DNA of 64,000 nt from Punica granatum. Its lineage: Eukaryota; Streptophyta; Magnoliopsida; Myrtales; Lythraceae. The position numbers and the translations under genes are program-made. The notes beneath the pieces were generated by a model. It saw only the letters and a list, made by a program, of their open reading frames with translations. It was not told the origin of the DNA and did not search any database. The stretch lies in the NCBI RefSeq assembly GCF_007655135.1, contig NC_045127.1, positions 124,001 to 188,000 of the forward strand. The letters are read 5' to 3'. This document shows, in pieces, positions 35,307 through 48,036 of the stretch (the first letter of the stretch is position 1; every line of letters begins with the position of its first letter).

Positions 35307-35351
<45 letters not shown>

Positions 35352-36389
35352 GTAAGCTACCGGATGGACGTGGCCTCAGAGCTCTCCGTTTCTGAATGAA
35401 ATTTTCTCGAAATTTTGAGTTATTCTAATTTTGATATTAATTTTTTTATAGAAAGGATTTTGTTTCAATTTTTAAAGGATACTTTAAGATAAGATCCGAG
35501 CTTCATCTTTTTAGATTCTTTATATTTATATTTTTAGAATATATTTTTCTTACTTTGTGATATTATACTGTATATATTTATTCTTTTCGGAATTACTTTT
35601 AATAAAAAACCAAATTTCAAGATATCTCATCATAAAATCTGATTTTTTGATTTCTTTAATTTTTATAACCTATATAGCAAAATGTATTTGAAATAAATGA
35701 GAAGATTTTATATCATATGTATAGATATTATTTAATAATCTTGAATTAAGTAAAATAAAAAATAATATAAATAAGTATATAATAGTATATATTTATACAT
35801 AACATAATATAAATATATGAACATATGGTTACATGGACAACCTTTAGTATATATAGTAAGAAAAAATATATATATTTATTACATATTTTATAGGCATATT
35901 TCTGGACGACAAATTAGATAATATATTTTGTAGATAGATATATAAAAATCATATTTTCTTTTCAAAACACAAATCAGATTATATTTTATCTAGATTTTGT
36001 ATAATAATTATAAATAGGAATTATCATACACATAAATATATTAATGACTAGACGTGAGTTCTCGAAACATATGTCTATCTTTATATGCAAGTGTGATTAA
36101 ATTTACAACGGCAGAAAGTTGTGCTTTCATTTTCTCTCATTTTTATCGACAATTTTCATCTTTTTAATATTTTTTCTCTAATTATTTGCTTTTCTTTAGT
36201 CTCATTTTTTTTTAGAAATTGGTGATGTAAGTGTCATCTCGTAAGGTATTGTTACCCATATATGCAAGGGGGTTTGTTCATTTTGTTTCATTTTTTATTC
36301 TAGAAGGAATTTTTCTTTTTAAACTTTTAATTGTAATTTGTTTCAAATTGATGGAACTATCTCATACAATGCACGAACTCCACGACTAG
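35307..36389 (+). mobile_element. non-autonomous Helitron 1 of a tandem pair
   Basis: It begins TCTATATATATA directly after an A (35306), and ends CTAG (36386-36389) before a T. Before CTAG is CATACAATGCACGAACTCCACGA, a worn version of the terminal hairpin seen intact at 54606-54630. The interior is AT-rich and non-coding. The opening block (GGATGGACGTGGCCTCAGAG...TTTCTGAATGAAATTTTCTC) reappears at the start of the next unit, and the closing block reappears at its end. Confidence 0.6.
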
Positions 36390-38214
36390 TATATATGAAA
36401 GCAAGATACGAGGTGGACTCGGCCAGATAGCCTTAGAGCGCTCCATTTCTGAATGGAATTTTCTCGATATTTTAGATTTTAAAATTTTAAATTATCTTTT
36501 GATTATAAATTTTCGGCAATAAAATCTTCTAAAATAATATGTCATTTAAAAAAATTGAAAATACCATAAAATCTTTTGGATACTATGGTGATCTCTAATT
36601 AAAGGAAATATGAATTTCTAAATGGACTTTCTAGGTTTTTTAAATTAAATTATTTTAATTTCGGAATTATTTTTGATAAAAAAAAATATTTTTTAAAAGA
36701 TATATCATCATAAAATTTGATTTTCTGATTTGTTTTAATTTTTTTAATTTATATATTATTTACAAATCTTGAATTTTTTTAATATGAAAGTTGATATTTC
36801 ATCTTATATGGCATTCCACTTCTGAATAGAATTTTCTTGGTTTTTTGAGTTTTTAAAATTTTAAATTATACTCAATTATAAAATTAGCAACAAAATCTTC
36901 TAAAATAATATTCCATTTAATAAAATCGAAAATACCATAAAATCTTTTGGATAATACGGTGACCTCCGTTGAATGCAATATGTATTATCTGAATGGAACT
37001 TTCTAGGTTTTTTAAAAATTTTTAATTTTCGGAATTATTTTTTGATAAAAAATATTTTAAGAAATATCTTGTCATAAAATACGATTTCTTGATTTTTTTA
37101 GTTTTTACAATCTATATATTATTCAATAATCTTTGAATTTTTAAAATAAAAAGTAATGTTTCATTACATAAATATTAACATCAAAATAAGTACATATTGT
37201 TATTTATTCATACATAATGCAGATATATTAATATATGGTTATGTGGACAACTTTTAGTATATATAATAATAAGAAAAAGCATATACGAATTAAATTTTTT
37301 GATAGAAATCTATTTTTAAAAATAGATTAGATAATATTTTATAAATATATATGGAATTTTCTAGATTTTTAAATTTTTTTAATAATATTTTTTAAAGATA
37401 TCTCATCATAAAATCTAATTTCTTGATTTCTTTAATTTTTATAATCTATATAAAAATTAGTATATTGATATTTCTATTTTTAAATAAATATTAATATTTC
37501 ATAAATAAATATTAACATCAAAATAAGTATATATATTAATATATATTCATACATAATATAAAATATGCTAATATATGGTTATGTGGACAACCTTTAGTAT
37601 ATATATGGTAAGAAAAAGTATATATGAATTATATGGTTTTGCAGATATCTATTTTTAAAAATAGATTATATAATATTTATAGATATATATAAATTATATT
37701 TTCTTTTCAAAAACAAATTAGATTTGTTTAGCAAAAAAAAAGAAAACAAATAAGATTATATTTTATCTATATTTTGTATGATAGTTATAAATATGAATTG
37801 TCACACAAATAAATATAAGCATATTTAGCTCTCAAAGAATACATCTACAACTAGATGGGAGCTCTCAAAACTACGTCTCTCTCTAGATACAAGTGAGTTG
37901 ATTAAATTTATAGATTTTTCTCTCATTTTTATCAAAATTTTTCATTCTTTTATTTTTCTCTAATTTTTTTTTATTTTTTTAATTTTTTAAGGTCAGTGAT
38001 GTGAGTTTCATCTCTTATAATGTATTGTTATCCCCTATACACAAACTATCAGAAAGTAAGTTTTTTTACCACTAAAAACGAAAGTCGTTTGTTTGTTTTA
38101 TTATTTTCATTTCACTTTTGATTTTTCAAACAATTCTTCTTTTAAATTTTTAATTATATATTTTTTTAAAATTGGTGAAACTATCTCGTACAAAGACACA
38201 GGCTTCATGACTAG
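36390..38214 (+). mobile_element. non-autonomous Helitron 2, abutting Helitron 1
   Basis: It starts directly after the CTAG of Helitron 1, with no spacer, and repeats its opening (GGTGGACTCGGCCAGATAGC, TTTCTGAATGGAATTTTCTC). It ends GACTAG (38209-38214) before T, preceded by CTCGTACAAAGACACAGGCT, a decayed hairpin. It is about 1.8 kb against 1.1 kb for unit 1. The extra length comes from internal repetition: the block ATCTCATCATAAAATCTGAT-TTGATTTCTTTAATTTTTA occurs near 36700, 37062 and 37397, and GGTTATGTGGACAACCTTTA near 37222 and 37576. No coding capacity. Confidence 0.6.
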
Positions 38215-38437
38215 TGTGTAGATATATATATAATAACAAACACCTGTGCTAATCTCTTATGCCGCTACTACTTCAAAAACTGAATCGAGCTTGTTCTCAT
38301 CATCACGTCATCAAAGTTATGTAAATTTCCTTTATATGCAGCAATGTCATCAAAACATAATCTCCTTTACATTAAGTAAATTTCTTTAATAATTATTGAG
38401 GAAATATTCTCATATAAATTGTTATAGTATAATATAT
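38215..38437. other. short AT-rich spacer
   Basis: No feature seen; it ends with the ATAATATAT copy of the next MULE's target duplication. Confidence 0.4.
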
Positions 38438-38625
38438 GGTAAATGACACCACATGTCATTTTTTTTTTTGGAATTTCACCTCACGTCATAAATTTAAATA
38501 TTTTTCACGAAATGTCACAGATTTTCAAATATTTTTCACCGCGTGTCACGCCGTCAACATTCCATAAAAAATTAAACGGAATGCTGACGTGACTCTATTT
38601 TGCATAGTTGGACGCACGTTCATGG
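38438..38625. repeat. left terminal inverted repeat of the split MULE
   Basis: Pairs with about 52160-52345. The arms share ATGACA-type TGTCA blocks and the GGAATG(C/T)TGACG box. Confidence 0.75.
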
Positions 38626-38943
38626 GTCCACTCCCTTCTCCCTCTCTTAGACAGTTCCAGCTCCTAGCCCAGGAGTTTCTGCCATTGGCGAAAGCCAATG
38701 ATTTTTCGGGAACCTAATGATGTTAGTGCTGGCGGTGGGGTAGTGGTGGTGGACAGCGTTCGTGGAGGAGGAGACCCAGTAGGATGAGGCAGGGGATGGA
38801 GCTGAGATCCTCTCGAAGAAGTCCCCAAACCAGGTGGAGATCCTCTCAAAGAAGTCCCTCGAGAAGCTTCGAGTCCCAAACCCGACTGACCTCGACCTCG
38901 ACACCTTCCTCTCGAATACCGGGAACTTATTGCCGGTCCCATT

Positions 38944-39138
38944 TAATAACTTATAAGAGATAACTGAATGGACAATTGTCTGTCGATGTTATTACTAATG
39001 AGAACGTGTACATATAGGACCAAGTACAAGGAGAAATAGGAAACTATAAGTAACAGAGGAAATATAAGTAACTAGCCTAAAATACTAATATGTACATAAT
39101 GACACAAGATGCTCAGAATATTCTAGAGAATCGTAATA
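38944..39138 (-). repeat. 3' LTR of outer copia
   Basis: 195 bp, starting TATTACGATTC on the coding strand rather than the usual TG. Confidence 0.92.
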
Positions 39139-40037
39139 CTCCCCCTCAAGTTGGAGCGTGAGGATTCCGAACGCCCAACTTGCTGAGAAGAAAACGAAAA
39201 CGCTCTCGGCCTAATGCTTTAGTAAAAATGTCCGCTAATTGGTACTTCGTGGAGACATGAGCGGTAGTGATGGTGTTGGAGCGAATATGGTCTCGAATAA
39301 AGTGACAATCAATTTCAATGTGCTTGGTCCGTTCGTGAAATACTGGATTCGCAGCAATATGTAATGCTGCTTGATTGTCGCAAAAAAGCTGAGTAGGTCG
39401 GGATGATGGAACTTCGAGAGAAGATAATAGACTGCGCAACCATATTACTTCACTGACCGTAGCAGCCATTGCCCTATATTCGGCCACAGCAGAGGAGCGA
39501 GAGACAGTAGTTTGTTTCTTTGTCTTCCAAGAGATAGGGCTACCTCCAAGAGTGATGAAATAACCCGTCAGAGACCTCCTTGTCATGGGACAACTGGCCC
39601 AATCAGAATCACAAAAGGCAGATAGCTCGAGAGAATTCGGCCGGATAAAAATTCCTTGTCCAGGCGACTGTTTGATATAGCGCAGTATTCTAATAGCAGC
39701 ATCCCAATGATCTTGTCGAGGATTCTGCATGAATTGAGTTAGAATCTGAACAGAGTAACTAAGTTCCGGCCTGGTTATTGTGAGATAAAGAAGTCTTCCA
39801 ACTAGACGGCGATAACAACCTGGGTCAGAGAGAACATCCCCTGAGTTGAACGCAAGACGATGATTCTGCTCCATAGGAAAATCGGACGGTCGTGATCCTA
39901 ACATCCCGCATTCAGATAGGATATCTAGGGCGTACTTGCGCTGACAGAGAAATAAGCCGGAATCCATGCGAGATACCTCAATGCCAAGAAAGTATCGCAA
40001 AAAATCCCAAGTCTTTGATGCGAAAACATGAACTGAG

Positions 40038-41702
40038 TGCTAGTTTCACGGGGCGCAACGGAAGCGTAAAAGGAACAGAAATTCAAAATTTCCTACCCGT
40101 GAAACTAATTCCAAGACCTACTAGAAGAATAAGAGTAAATAAAAACGTACCTGGAATATTTAAAGTTGTCGACCGAGCGTCCCACGCGTGACGCCTCTAC
40201 TGGAATCCACACCGACTTTGTCGACAAGTTTTCGAGATCGGCGGTGCTAGCGACCAACACTCGAAAGAAACACCAATGCGACACCCGAAATTTTCAGACT
40301 AATGGACCTAATTTGAGTTGAACAATTCAACCCAAATTATATATATATTTTATATGCACACATATATGCACGTACATATATATCTTAGCATATATATATA
40401 TAATATGTGTGCGCTTTTATATATAAGCATATATATATAAAAAAGTAATCTGCCCCCTTTTTTTATAAGCAACAGGGGAAGGAAGAAAACCAATTCTAGT
40501 CGATGTGGGACAAGGAAAATCAAGGCTCCAAGTGACATGTGTCCAAGTAAATGTCATTAAACCATTGGCCCATGTGTCACCGTATTAATCGTGCATCAAT
40601 TAGGTCCATTTAATCTAATAAATCGAGTCTAATTAATCGATAAATTTAATCTCATTAAATATTCGATTAATCGGTCACACCATAAATCATCTAATCTCAA
40701 TTAGACGATTTTATTATTTCAAAATATCTCGTCAATTTAGTCGTCGTGTGTGACCCTGTAGGTTCCCAATTACGTTGATAGTAATATCGAAATCTCTATT
40801 TCAATATTACAAACAGTGAGCGGCATCTAGCAATGCATCAATGTTACTCAAGTAATCGGAAAGTCAATTTCTCGACGAACCTCGTGACCTACGTTACCGT
40901 GTAATATAATCCATTGTCCTCTATATCTCTATTGAGCCCAAGGCATGGTCGATGACATCCTTGTATGGCTCAATATCTCTCTTTCTTGGTTTACTGGGTA
41001 AGTCTATCATAACAAATGAGCTCGATATCATTATATCGACTCATTTGGGTATGCATACACTTTTAGACTTAACCACCAAGTGGCCGTGAGATATCGCTCC
41101 CGTTTCGTAGGAGGGACAAATCCTATCTTGGTTACTCACATTCCTCTCCATGCTCTGTGATATACCCAATAACTGTCTTTATAACCATCCTGTTACAGTG
41201 GCGTTTGACAGTATCAAAGTATATGACATTACATGTAGGAATCTATGGTGACCTCAAGTCAAAGGACCATTACACTATAGTCACTTTGAGATATGCTAAT
41301 GACAGTCACGTAACAACCCATGTAGCAATCTCATGGTGGGTCAGTCCAATACACATTACTCTTAATGTATACATGTGGTGTGATTTGATATCTCCATATC
41401 CATGACCTATGAGACTTGGTCATCAATCAACACTCACACTAGTCTAACCGTATTATCGTTGTCCTAATTAACGATAATACTTTGACTATGGACATTTAGG
41501 AATAATGTTCATTAATTATAGGATCTCACAATCAAGTCACACTTGATGCCTATTGAACCTACTATTCCAAGGACATTATTGTGTAAAATCATATTTAGCG
41601 CAATCTACACAATAACAGATATGCCTCGTAATATAATGAAATAGATATCATATTACAGAACTGATTATAGATTGCCTCTAGGGCATACACCAATTCCCAA
41701 CA
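40038..41702 (-). repeat. 3' LTR of inner copia
   Basis: 1,665 bp; it includes (TA)-rich blocks at 40339-40440. Nearly identical to 46373-48036. Confidence 0.95.
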
Positions 41703-41716
41703 ATCTCCCACTTGCA

Positions 41717-44700
41717 CTAGAGCCAATCTGGCATCTGTCTAATGCCAATAGATCTAGTGTGAGCCTCGTGCTTGCGCTGCACAAGAGGCTTCGTAAGTGG
41801 ATCTGCGAGATTCTCATCTGTTGGTATTCTGCATATCTTCACATCTCCTCTGTCGATGATCTCGCGAATGAGATGGAAGCGTCTGAGTATATGTTTGGAT
41901 CGCTGGTGAGACCTGGGTTCCTTAGCTTGCGCAATGGCTCCATTGTTGTCACAATAGAGATCCACTGGGTCTGCGATGCTAGGAACCACAACAAGTTCTG
42001 TCACGAACTTCTTGATCCAAACGGCCTCTTTTGCAGCGTTAGAGGCAGCAATATACTCGGCCTCTGTGGTAGAATCGGCTACTGTCTCCTGTTTGGAACT
42101 CTTCCAACTCACAGCACCTCCATTCAGGCAGAACACATACCCTGACTGCGATCTACTGTCGTCCTTATCGGTCTGGAAACTAGCATCGGTGTAACCTCTT
42201 ACAACGAGCTCTTCTTCGCCTCCATATACCAAAAACATCTCCTTAGTCCTTCGTAAGTACTTAAGGATGTTCTTTACTGCAATCCAGTGTCTTTCACCTG
42301 GATCTGATTGGTATCGACTCGTCATACTCAAAGCATACGAGACATCTGATCGAGTGCATAACATAGCATACATGATGGATCCAATAGCTGACGCATATGG
42401 AATCCTATTCATGCGGTCCTTCTCCTCTCGAGTAGAAGGACACTGAGCCTTCGAAAGGCTTATGCCATGTAACATAGGCAGCGACCCTTTCTTAGAATCC
42501 TGCATGCTAAATCGCCGAAGCACTTTATCTATGTATGCACTCTGACTTAAGCCAAGCAGTCTCCTGGATCTATCTCTATAGATCCTGATACCTAGCACGT
42601 AGGTAGCTTCGCCTAAGTCCTTCATAGAGAAACACCTTCCCAACCAAGTCTTCACAGACTGTAAGGAAGGAATGTCATTCCCGATCAGAAGTATGTCATC
42701 TACATATAACACCAGGAAGATTACTATGCTCCCACTAACCTTCTTGTAAACACAGGGTTCATCTTCATTCTTGATGAAGCCAAACTCTTTGATTGCATCA
42801 TCAAAACGAAGATTCCAGCTCCTAGAAGCTTGCTTCAGCCCATAAATAGACCGTTGTAGCTTACAAACTTTTCTGGCACTATGTGGATCGACAAAACCCT
42901 CAGGTTGCGTCATATACACATCCTCGAGGAGATTCCCGTTCAGGAAAGCAGTTTTGACATCCATTTGCCAGATCTCATAATCATAATAAGCTGCAATTGC
43001 AAGCAAGATCCTGATGGATTTAAGCATAGCTACCGGGGAAAAGGTTTCGTCATAGTCAACACCATGAACTTGTCTGAAACCTTTTGCCACAATTCGGCCC
43101 TTAAAGGTAATCACATTACCGTCCATGTCAGTCTTCTTCTTGAAGACCCACTTACACCCAATGGGTTTTGCCCCTTCAGGTGGATCAACCAAAGTCCATA
43201 CTTGGTTAGTGTACATGGACTCCATCTCAGATCTCATGGCCTCCAGCCATTTCTCAGAGTCTGGGCCTATTACGGCTTCCGCATAGGTTGTAGGCTCATC
43301 ATTATCTATGAGCAATACGTCATTGTCTTGAGTCACGAGAAATCCATATCTCTCGGGCTCATGACGTATCCTACTAGACCTACGAGGCTCCTGTGTCACC
43401 TGTGTAGAAGATTGTGCCACAACAACTTGTGATACTTGTTCTGCAACATTGCCCGTCGATTGGTCAATGTCATTTTGTGTTAGAACTTCCCCAAGTTCTA
43501 ATTTCCTCCCACTAATTCCTTTGAAGAGAAACTCTTTCTCAAGGAATACCGCAGTTCGAGCGACAAACACTTTGCCCTCGATGGGATTATAGAAATAGTA
43601 TCCTCGAGTTTCCTTAGGATACCCCACAAAGTAACATTTGTCCGATTTAGGGCCAAGCTTATCCGAATATAATCTCTTCACATAAGCTTCGCAACCCCAT
43701 ATTTTTAGAAAAGACATCTTGGGACGCTTCCCATACCACATCTCATATGGTGTCCTTTCAACTGATTTCGACGGAGCATTGTTTAATATGAGAGCAGCTG
43801 TCTGTAGAGCATATCCCCAGAAGGAGTCAGGTAAGTTTGCATGACTCATCAAAGATCGAACCATATCTAATAAAGTTCGATTCCTCCTCTCAGCTACACC
43901 ATTCCATTGTGGTGTTCCAGGTGGAGTCAGTTGAGATAAAATCCCACACTGTTTAAGATAGTCAGCGAACTCATAGCTCAAATATTCACCTCCTCGATCT
44001 GATCGAAGAACTTTAATGCTCTTACCCAACTGATTCTCCATTTCATTCTTAAATTCTTTGAACTTTTCAAAGGATTCAGATTTGTGTTTCATCAAAAACA
44101 CATATCCAAATCTACTGAAATCATCAGTAAATGTAATAAAGTAGAGATACCCACCTCTAGCAAGCTTGTTCACTGGTCCACATACATCGGTATGTATGAG
44201 AGCCAAAAGATCACTAGCTCGCTCACCTTTTCCGGTAAAAGGGGCCTTAGTCATTTTCCCCATTAAGCAAGGTTCGCATGTCTCGATCGATTCTAAATCA
44301 AACGAGTCCAGTAATCCATCCTTATGGAGTCTAGAGATGCGATTCTCGCTAATATGGCCTAAACGACAATGCCAGAGGTAAGTCGGGTTCGAATCATTAG
44401 ATTTGAGCCGTTTGGTTTCCACATTATAAATAGGCGTATCTAGATCAAGAACATACAGACCATTACTTAAATGTGCACTGCCATAATATACATCATTCAT
44501 GTACATAGAACAACACTTGTTCTTGATAGTGAAACAAAATCCCTTCTTGTCCAAACAAGAAACAGATATTATGTTTCTACTAATAGCAGGTACATAATAA
44601 CAGTCGTTAAGATCTAATACTAGCCCAGTAGGCAAAACTAGGTGATAAGTCCCTACAGTTAATGTAGCAACTCTTGCTCCATTTCCAACTCGTAGGTCCA

Positions 44701-45670
44701 CTTCGCCCTTTGCCAATGATCTAATGTCCTTTAGGTCCTGCATATTTCCACAAATATGAGCACCACACCCGGTATCTAATACCCAAGATATAGAAGTAGT
44801 AGATACATTAATCTCTATAACATGGATACCTGAAGTGGAAGTCTCACTTCCCTTCTTCTTCTTCAACTCTTCCAGGTATATCTTACAATTCCGCTTCCAA
44901 TGTCCAGTGTTGCCACAATGGAAGCAGTAATCATTCTTCGCCACCTTGGCTTTAGGCTTCAACGCATCCAAGTCATACTTGGATGCACCTTTAGCCTTCT
45001 TGCCTTTACTCTTGCCCTTGCCCTTTCTTTTGGTCCCCTGGACCATTAGAACGGACATCCCCTTACTGATATCATGCTCAGCTGTTCTCAACATGTTAAG
45101 CAATTCAGGCAATGGTTTATTATAGTCATTCATATTATAGCTCATAATGAACTGACTATAACTGCTGGGCAGTGACTGTAGGACTAAATATGTGGCCAAC
45201 TCTTGACCCAGAGGAAATCCCAGTCTTCCCAGAGTCTCGACGTACCCAATCATCTTGAGTACATGAAGACCCACTGGGCTACCCTCAGTCAACCTTGCCT
45301 GAAAAAGTGCTTTAGAGATCTCGAATCTCTCATGTCGGGCCTGCTCTTGATAGAGTTGCCTGAGATGCACGATCATATCGTACGCCATCATGTTCTCGTG
45401 TTGCTTCTGAAGCTCCGAGTCCATGGTGACTAACATGAGACATCCGACGTTTACGGCATCATCATGATGCTTACTATAAGCATCTTTCTCAGCTTGGGGG
45501 GCATCGTCAGGTGGTGGCTCAAGAAGAGGTTGCTCTAAGACATATAGTTTCTTTTCTTGGGTGAGAACAATTCTCAAGTTTCGATACCAACCAAGGAAAT
45601 TATTCCCCGACAGTTTGTCCTTATCAAGGACGGATCGCAAACAGAAAATACTAGAAGTGCTCCCTGCCAT
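41717..45670 (-). CDS. inner copia gag-pol polyprotein, intact (1,317 aa)
   Basis: A single uninterrupted frame. I take the ATG at 45668-45670 (MAGSTSSIF) as start; an in-frame ATG 24 bases upstream is less typical. Residues: gag about 10-210, zinc knuckle CFHCGNTGHWKRNC at 249-262, protease DTG at 299-301, GAG-pre-integrase about 430-480, integrase with D495, D558 and E594 (exact DD35E spacing), reverse transcriptase about 815-1060 with YVDD at 989-992, RNase H with D1162, E1205 and D1241. All catalytic residues that I can check are present. It makes the particle, copies the RNA and integrates the cDNA. The 5' leader between the LTR and the start is about 680 bp. Confidence 0.95.
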   Translation of the reverse strand: MAGSTSSIFCLRSVLDKDKLSGNNFLGWYRNLRIVLTQEKKLYVLEQPLLEPPPDDAPQAEKDAYSKHHDDAVNVGCLMLVTMDSELQKQHENMMAYDMIVHLRQLYQEQARHERFEISKALFQARLTEGSPVGLHVLKMIGYVETLGRLGFPLGQELATYLVLQSLPSSYSQFIMSYNMNDYNKPLPELLNMLRTAEHDISKGMSVLMVQGTKRKGKGKSKGKKAKGASKYDLDALKPKAKVAKNDYCFHCGNTGHWKRNCKIYLEELKKKKGSETSTSGIHVIEINVSTTSISWVLDTGCGAHICGNMQDLKDIRSLAKGEVDLRVGNGARVATLTVGTYHLVLPTGLVLDLNDCYYVPAISRNIISVSCLDKKGFCFTIKNKCCSMYMNDVYYGSAHLSNGLYVLDLDTPIYNVETKRLKSNDSNPTYLWHCRLGHISENRISRLHKDGLLDSFDLESIETCEPCLMGKMTKAPFTGKGERASDLLALIHTDVCGPVNKLARGGYLYFITFTDDFSRFGYVFLMKHKSESFEKFKEFKNEMENQLGKSIKVLRSDRGGEYLSYEFADYLKQCGILSQLTPPGTPQWNGVAERRNRTLLDMVRSLMSHANLPDSFWGYALQTAALILNNAPSKSVERTPYEMWYGKRPKMSFLKIWGCEAYVKRLYSDKLGPKSDKCYFVGYPKETRGYYFYNPIEGKVFVARTAVFLEKEFLFKGISGRKLELGEVLTQNDIDQSTGNVAEQVSQVVVAQSSTQVTQEPRRSSRIRHEPERYGFLVTQDNDVLLIDNDEPTTYAEAVIGPDSEKWLEAMRSEMESMYTNQVWTLVDPPEGAKPIGCKWVFKKKTDMDGNVITFKGRIVAKGFRQVHGVDYDETFSPVAMLKSIRILLAIAAYYDYEIWQMDVKTAFLNGNLLEDVYMTQPEGFVDPHSARKVCKLQRSIYGLKQASRSWNLRFDDAIKEFGFIKNEDEPCVYKKVSGSIVIFLVLYVDDILLIGNDIPSLQSVKTWLGRCFSMKDLGEATYVLGIRIYRDRSRRLLGLSQSAYIDKVLRRFSMQDSKKGSLPMLHGISLSKAQCPSTREEKDRMNRIPYASAIGSIMYAMLCTRSDVSYALSMTSRYQSDPGERHWIAVKNILKYLRRTKEMFLVYGGEEELVVRGYTDASFQTDKDDSRSQSGYVFCLNGGAVSWKSSKQETVADSTTEAEYIAASNAAKEAVWIKKFVTELVVVPSIADPVDLYCDNNGAIAQAKEPRSHQRSKHILRRFHLIREIIDRGDVKICRIPTDENLADPLTKPLVQRKHEAHTRSIGIRQMPDWL

Positions 45671-46358
45671 GGTAACTACCACAGAAATATGCAAAATAAG
45701 TATTATGACACTACAATATTTAATGAGGACTTTATTAAATATTGCTCCTACTATTTATATCAAATCAATGACCCTCACCATTGATTCAGAGAATATCATT
45801 CTCATAGTACTTCAAGATCCATATCTCACCAAGCTCTGAGTCAGCGAGGGCTGATTCACCCAAAACTGGCTATTTAGGTAGGGAACTCACTTTCCCAATT
45901 GCATCACATGCAACTCTTGATTAGTTGGGTGAATAACTCCTTATTCAAATTTATCTTGTAGATCGATGCCTAACTACATGCCTCTGAACTCCTAATCCTA
46001 TTAGGCTTGCTCAGTTAAGTCCGACCCATTGGTAAACACCACGTCTTACTAGGATAGATGAGGGCATCCTGCGAAGGCAAGGTCTACACACTCATCGATC
46101 TTGGTCTTGACGAGCGTTACACGGTGGAAGGATAAGGACTTAATATTTTGAGGGATTTTATTAACATTTAATCGATCTCACCATACACTATTATGTAACA
46201 ATTACATAATAGTCCACACGTATAACTATTATACTAACACAACTAGGACCTAGTCCATGTCTAACAGTCATGCACCGCAAATATCAAATATAATCATACC
46301 AGTACCAAGCATAAAATCATATTTTATGCTATTATCTACTCAGATTCTAACTAGCTAG
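45671..46358 (-). other. 5' leader of inner copia
   Basis: About 690 bases between the primer site and the gag start, non-coding, with several short stop-bound frames. It probably contains the packaging signal; none can be recognised by eye. Confidence 0.6.
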
Positions 46359-46372
46359 GCTCTGATACCAAT

Positions 46373-48036
46373 TGCTAGTTCCACGGGGCGCAACGGAAGC
46401 GTAAAAGGAACAGAAGTTCAAAATTTCCTACCCGTGAAACTAATTCCAAGACCTACTAGAAGAATAAGAGTAAATAAAAACGTACCTGGAATATTTAAAG
46501 TTGTCGACCGAGCGTCCCACGCGTGACGCCTCTACTGGAATCCACACCGACTTTGTCGACAAGTTTTCGAGATCGGCGGTGCTAGCGACCAACACTCGAA
46601 AGAAACACCGATGCGACACCCGAAATTTTCAGACTAATGGACCTAATTTGAGTTGAACAATTCAACCCAAATTATATATATATTTTATATGCACACATAT
46701 ATGCACGTACATATATATCTTAGCATATATATATATAATATGTGTGCGCTTTTATATATAAGCATATATATATAAAAAAGTAATCTGCCCCCTTTTTTTA
46801 TAAGCAACAGGGGAAGGAAGAAAACCAATTCTAGTCGATGTGGGACAAGGAAAATCAAGGCTCCAAGTGACATGTGTCCAAGTAAATGTCATTAAACCAT
46901 TGGCCCATGTGTCACCGTATTAATCGTGCATCAATTAGGTCCATTTAATCTAATAAATCGAGTCTAATTAATCGATAAATTTAATCTCATTAAATATTCG
47001 ATTAATCGGTCACACCATAAATCATCTAATCTCAATTAGACGATTTTATTATTTCAAAATATCTCGTCAATTTAGTCGTCGTGTGTGACCCTGTAGTTCC
47101 CAATTACGTTGATAGTAATATCGAAATCTCTATTTCAATATTACAAACAGTGAGCGGCATCTAGCAATGCATCAATGTTACTCAAGTAATCGGAAAGTCA
47201 ATTTCTCGACGAACCTCGTGACCTACGTTACCGTGTAATATAATCCATTGTCCTCTATATCTCTATTGAGCCCAAGGCATGGTCGATGACATCCTTGTAT
47301 GGCTCAATATCTCTCTTTCTTGGTTTACTGGGTAAGTCTATCATAACAAATGAGCTCGATATCATTATATCGACTCATTTGGGTATGCATACACTTTTAG
47401 ACTTAACCACCAAGTGGCCGTGAGATATCGCTCCCGTTTCGTAGGAGGGACAAATCCTATCTTGGTTACTCACATTCCTCTCCATGCTCTGTGATATACC
47501 CAATAACTGTCTTTATAACCATCCTGTTACAGTGGCGTTTGACAGTATCAAAGTATATGACATTACATGTAGGAATCTATGGTGACCTCAAGTCAAAGGA
47601 CCATTACACTATAGTCACTTTGAGATATGCTAATGACAGTCACGTAACAACCCATGTAGCAATCTCATGGTGGGTCAGTCCAATACACATTACTCTTAAT
47701 GTATACATGTGGTGTGATTTGATATCTCCATATCCATGACCTATGAGACTTGGTCATCAATCAACACTCACACTAGTCTAACCGTATTATCGTTGTCCTA
47801 ATTAACGATAATACTTTGACTATGGACATTTAGGAATAATGTTCATTAATTATAGGATCTCACAATCAAGTCACACTTGATGCCTATTGAACCTACTATT
47901 CCAAGGACATTATTGTGTAAAATCATATTTAGCGCAATCTACACAATAACAGATATGCCTCGTAATATAATGAAATAGATATCATATTACAGAACTGATT
48001 ATAGATTGCCTCTAGGGCATACACCAATTCCCAACA
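46373..48036 (-). repeat. 5' LTR of inner copia
   Basis: 1,664 bp. Differences from the other LTR seen at TAGTT(C/T)CACGG, GAA(G/A)TTC, CACC(G/A)ATGC and a missing G in GTAG(G)TTCCC. Confidence 0.95.

Larger units (their letters stand above)
40038..48036 (-). mobile_element. inner Ty1/copia LTR retrotransposon, intact and recent
   Basis: An 8.0-kb element inserted in the outer copia. Target duplication CTGAG is perfect at 40033-40037 and 48037-48041. LTRs 40038-41702 (1,665 bp) and 46373-48036 (1,664 bp) begin TGTTGGGAATTGG on the coding (minus) strand and end in CA. The primer site TGGTATCAGAGCC lies just inside the 5' LTR (46359-46371) and a purine tract (AAGTGGGAGAT) precedes the 3' LTR. 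By eye the LTRs differ by three substitutions and one single-base indel. One long open frame fills most of the interior. All parts needed for autonomous retrotransposition appear present. Confidence 0.96.

Noticed and set aside
40350..47739. Identical open frames at 40350-40538/46685-46873 and 41157-41405/47491-47739
   Set aside because: They are the two copies of the inner copia LTR, not duplicated genes.
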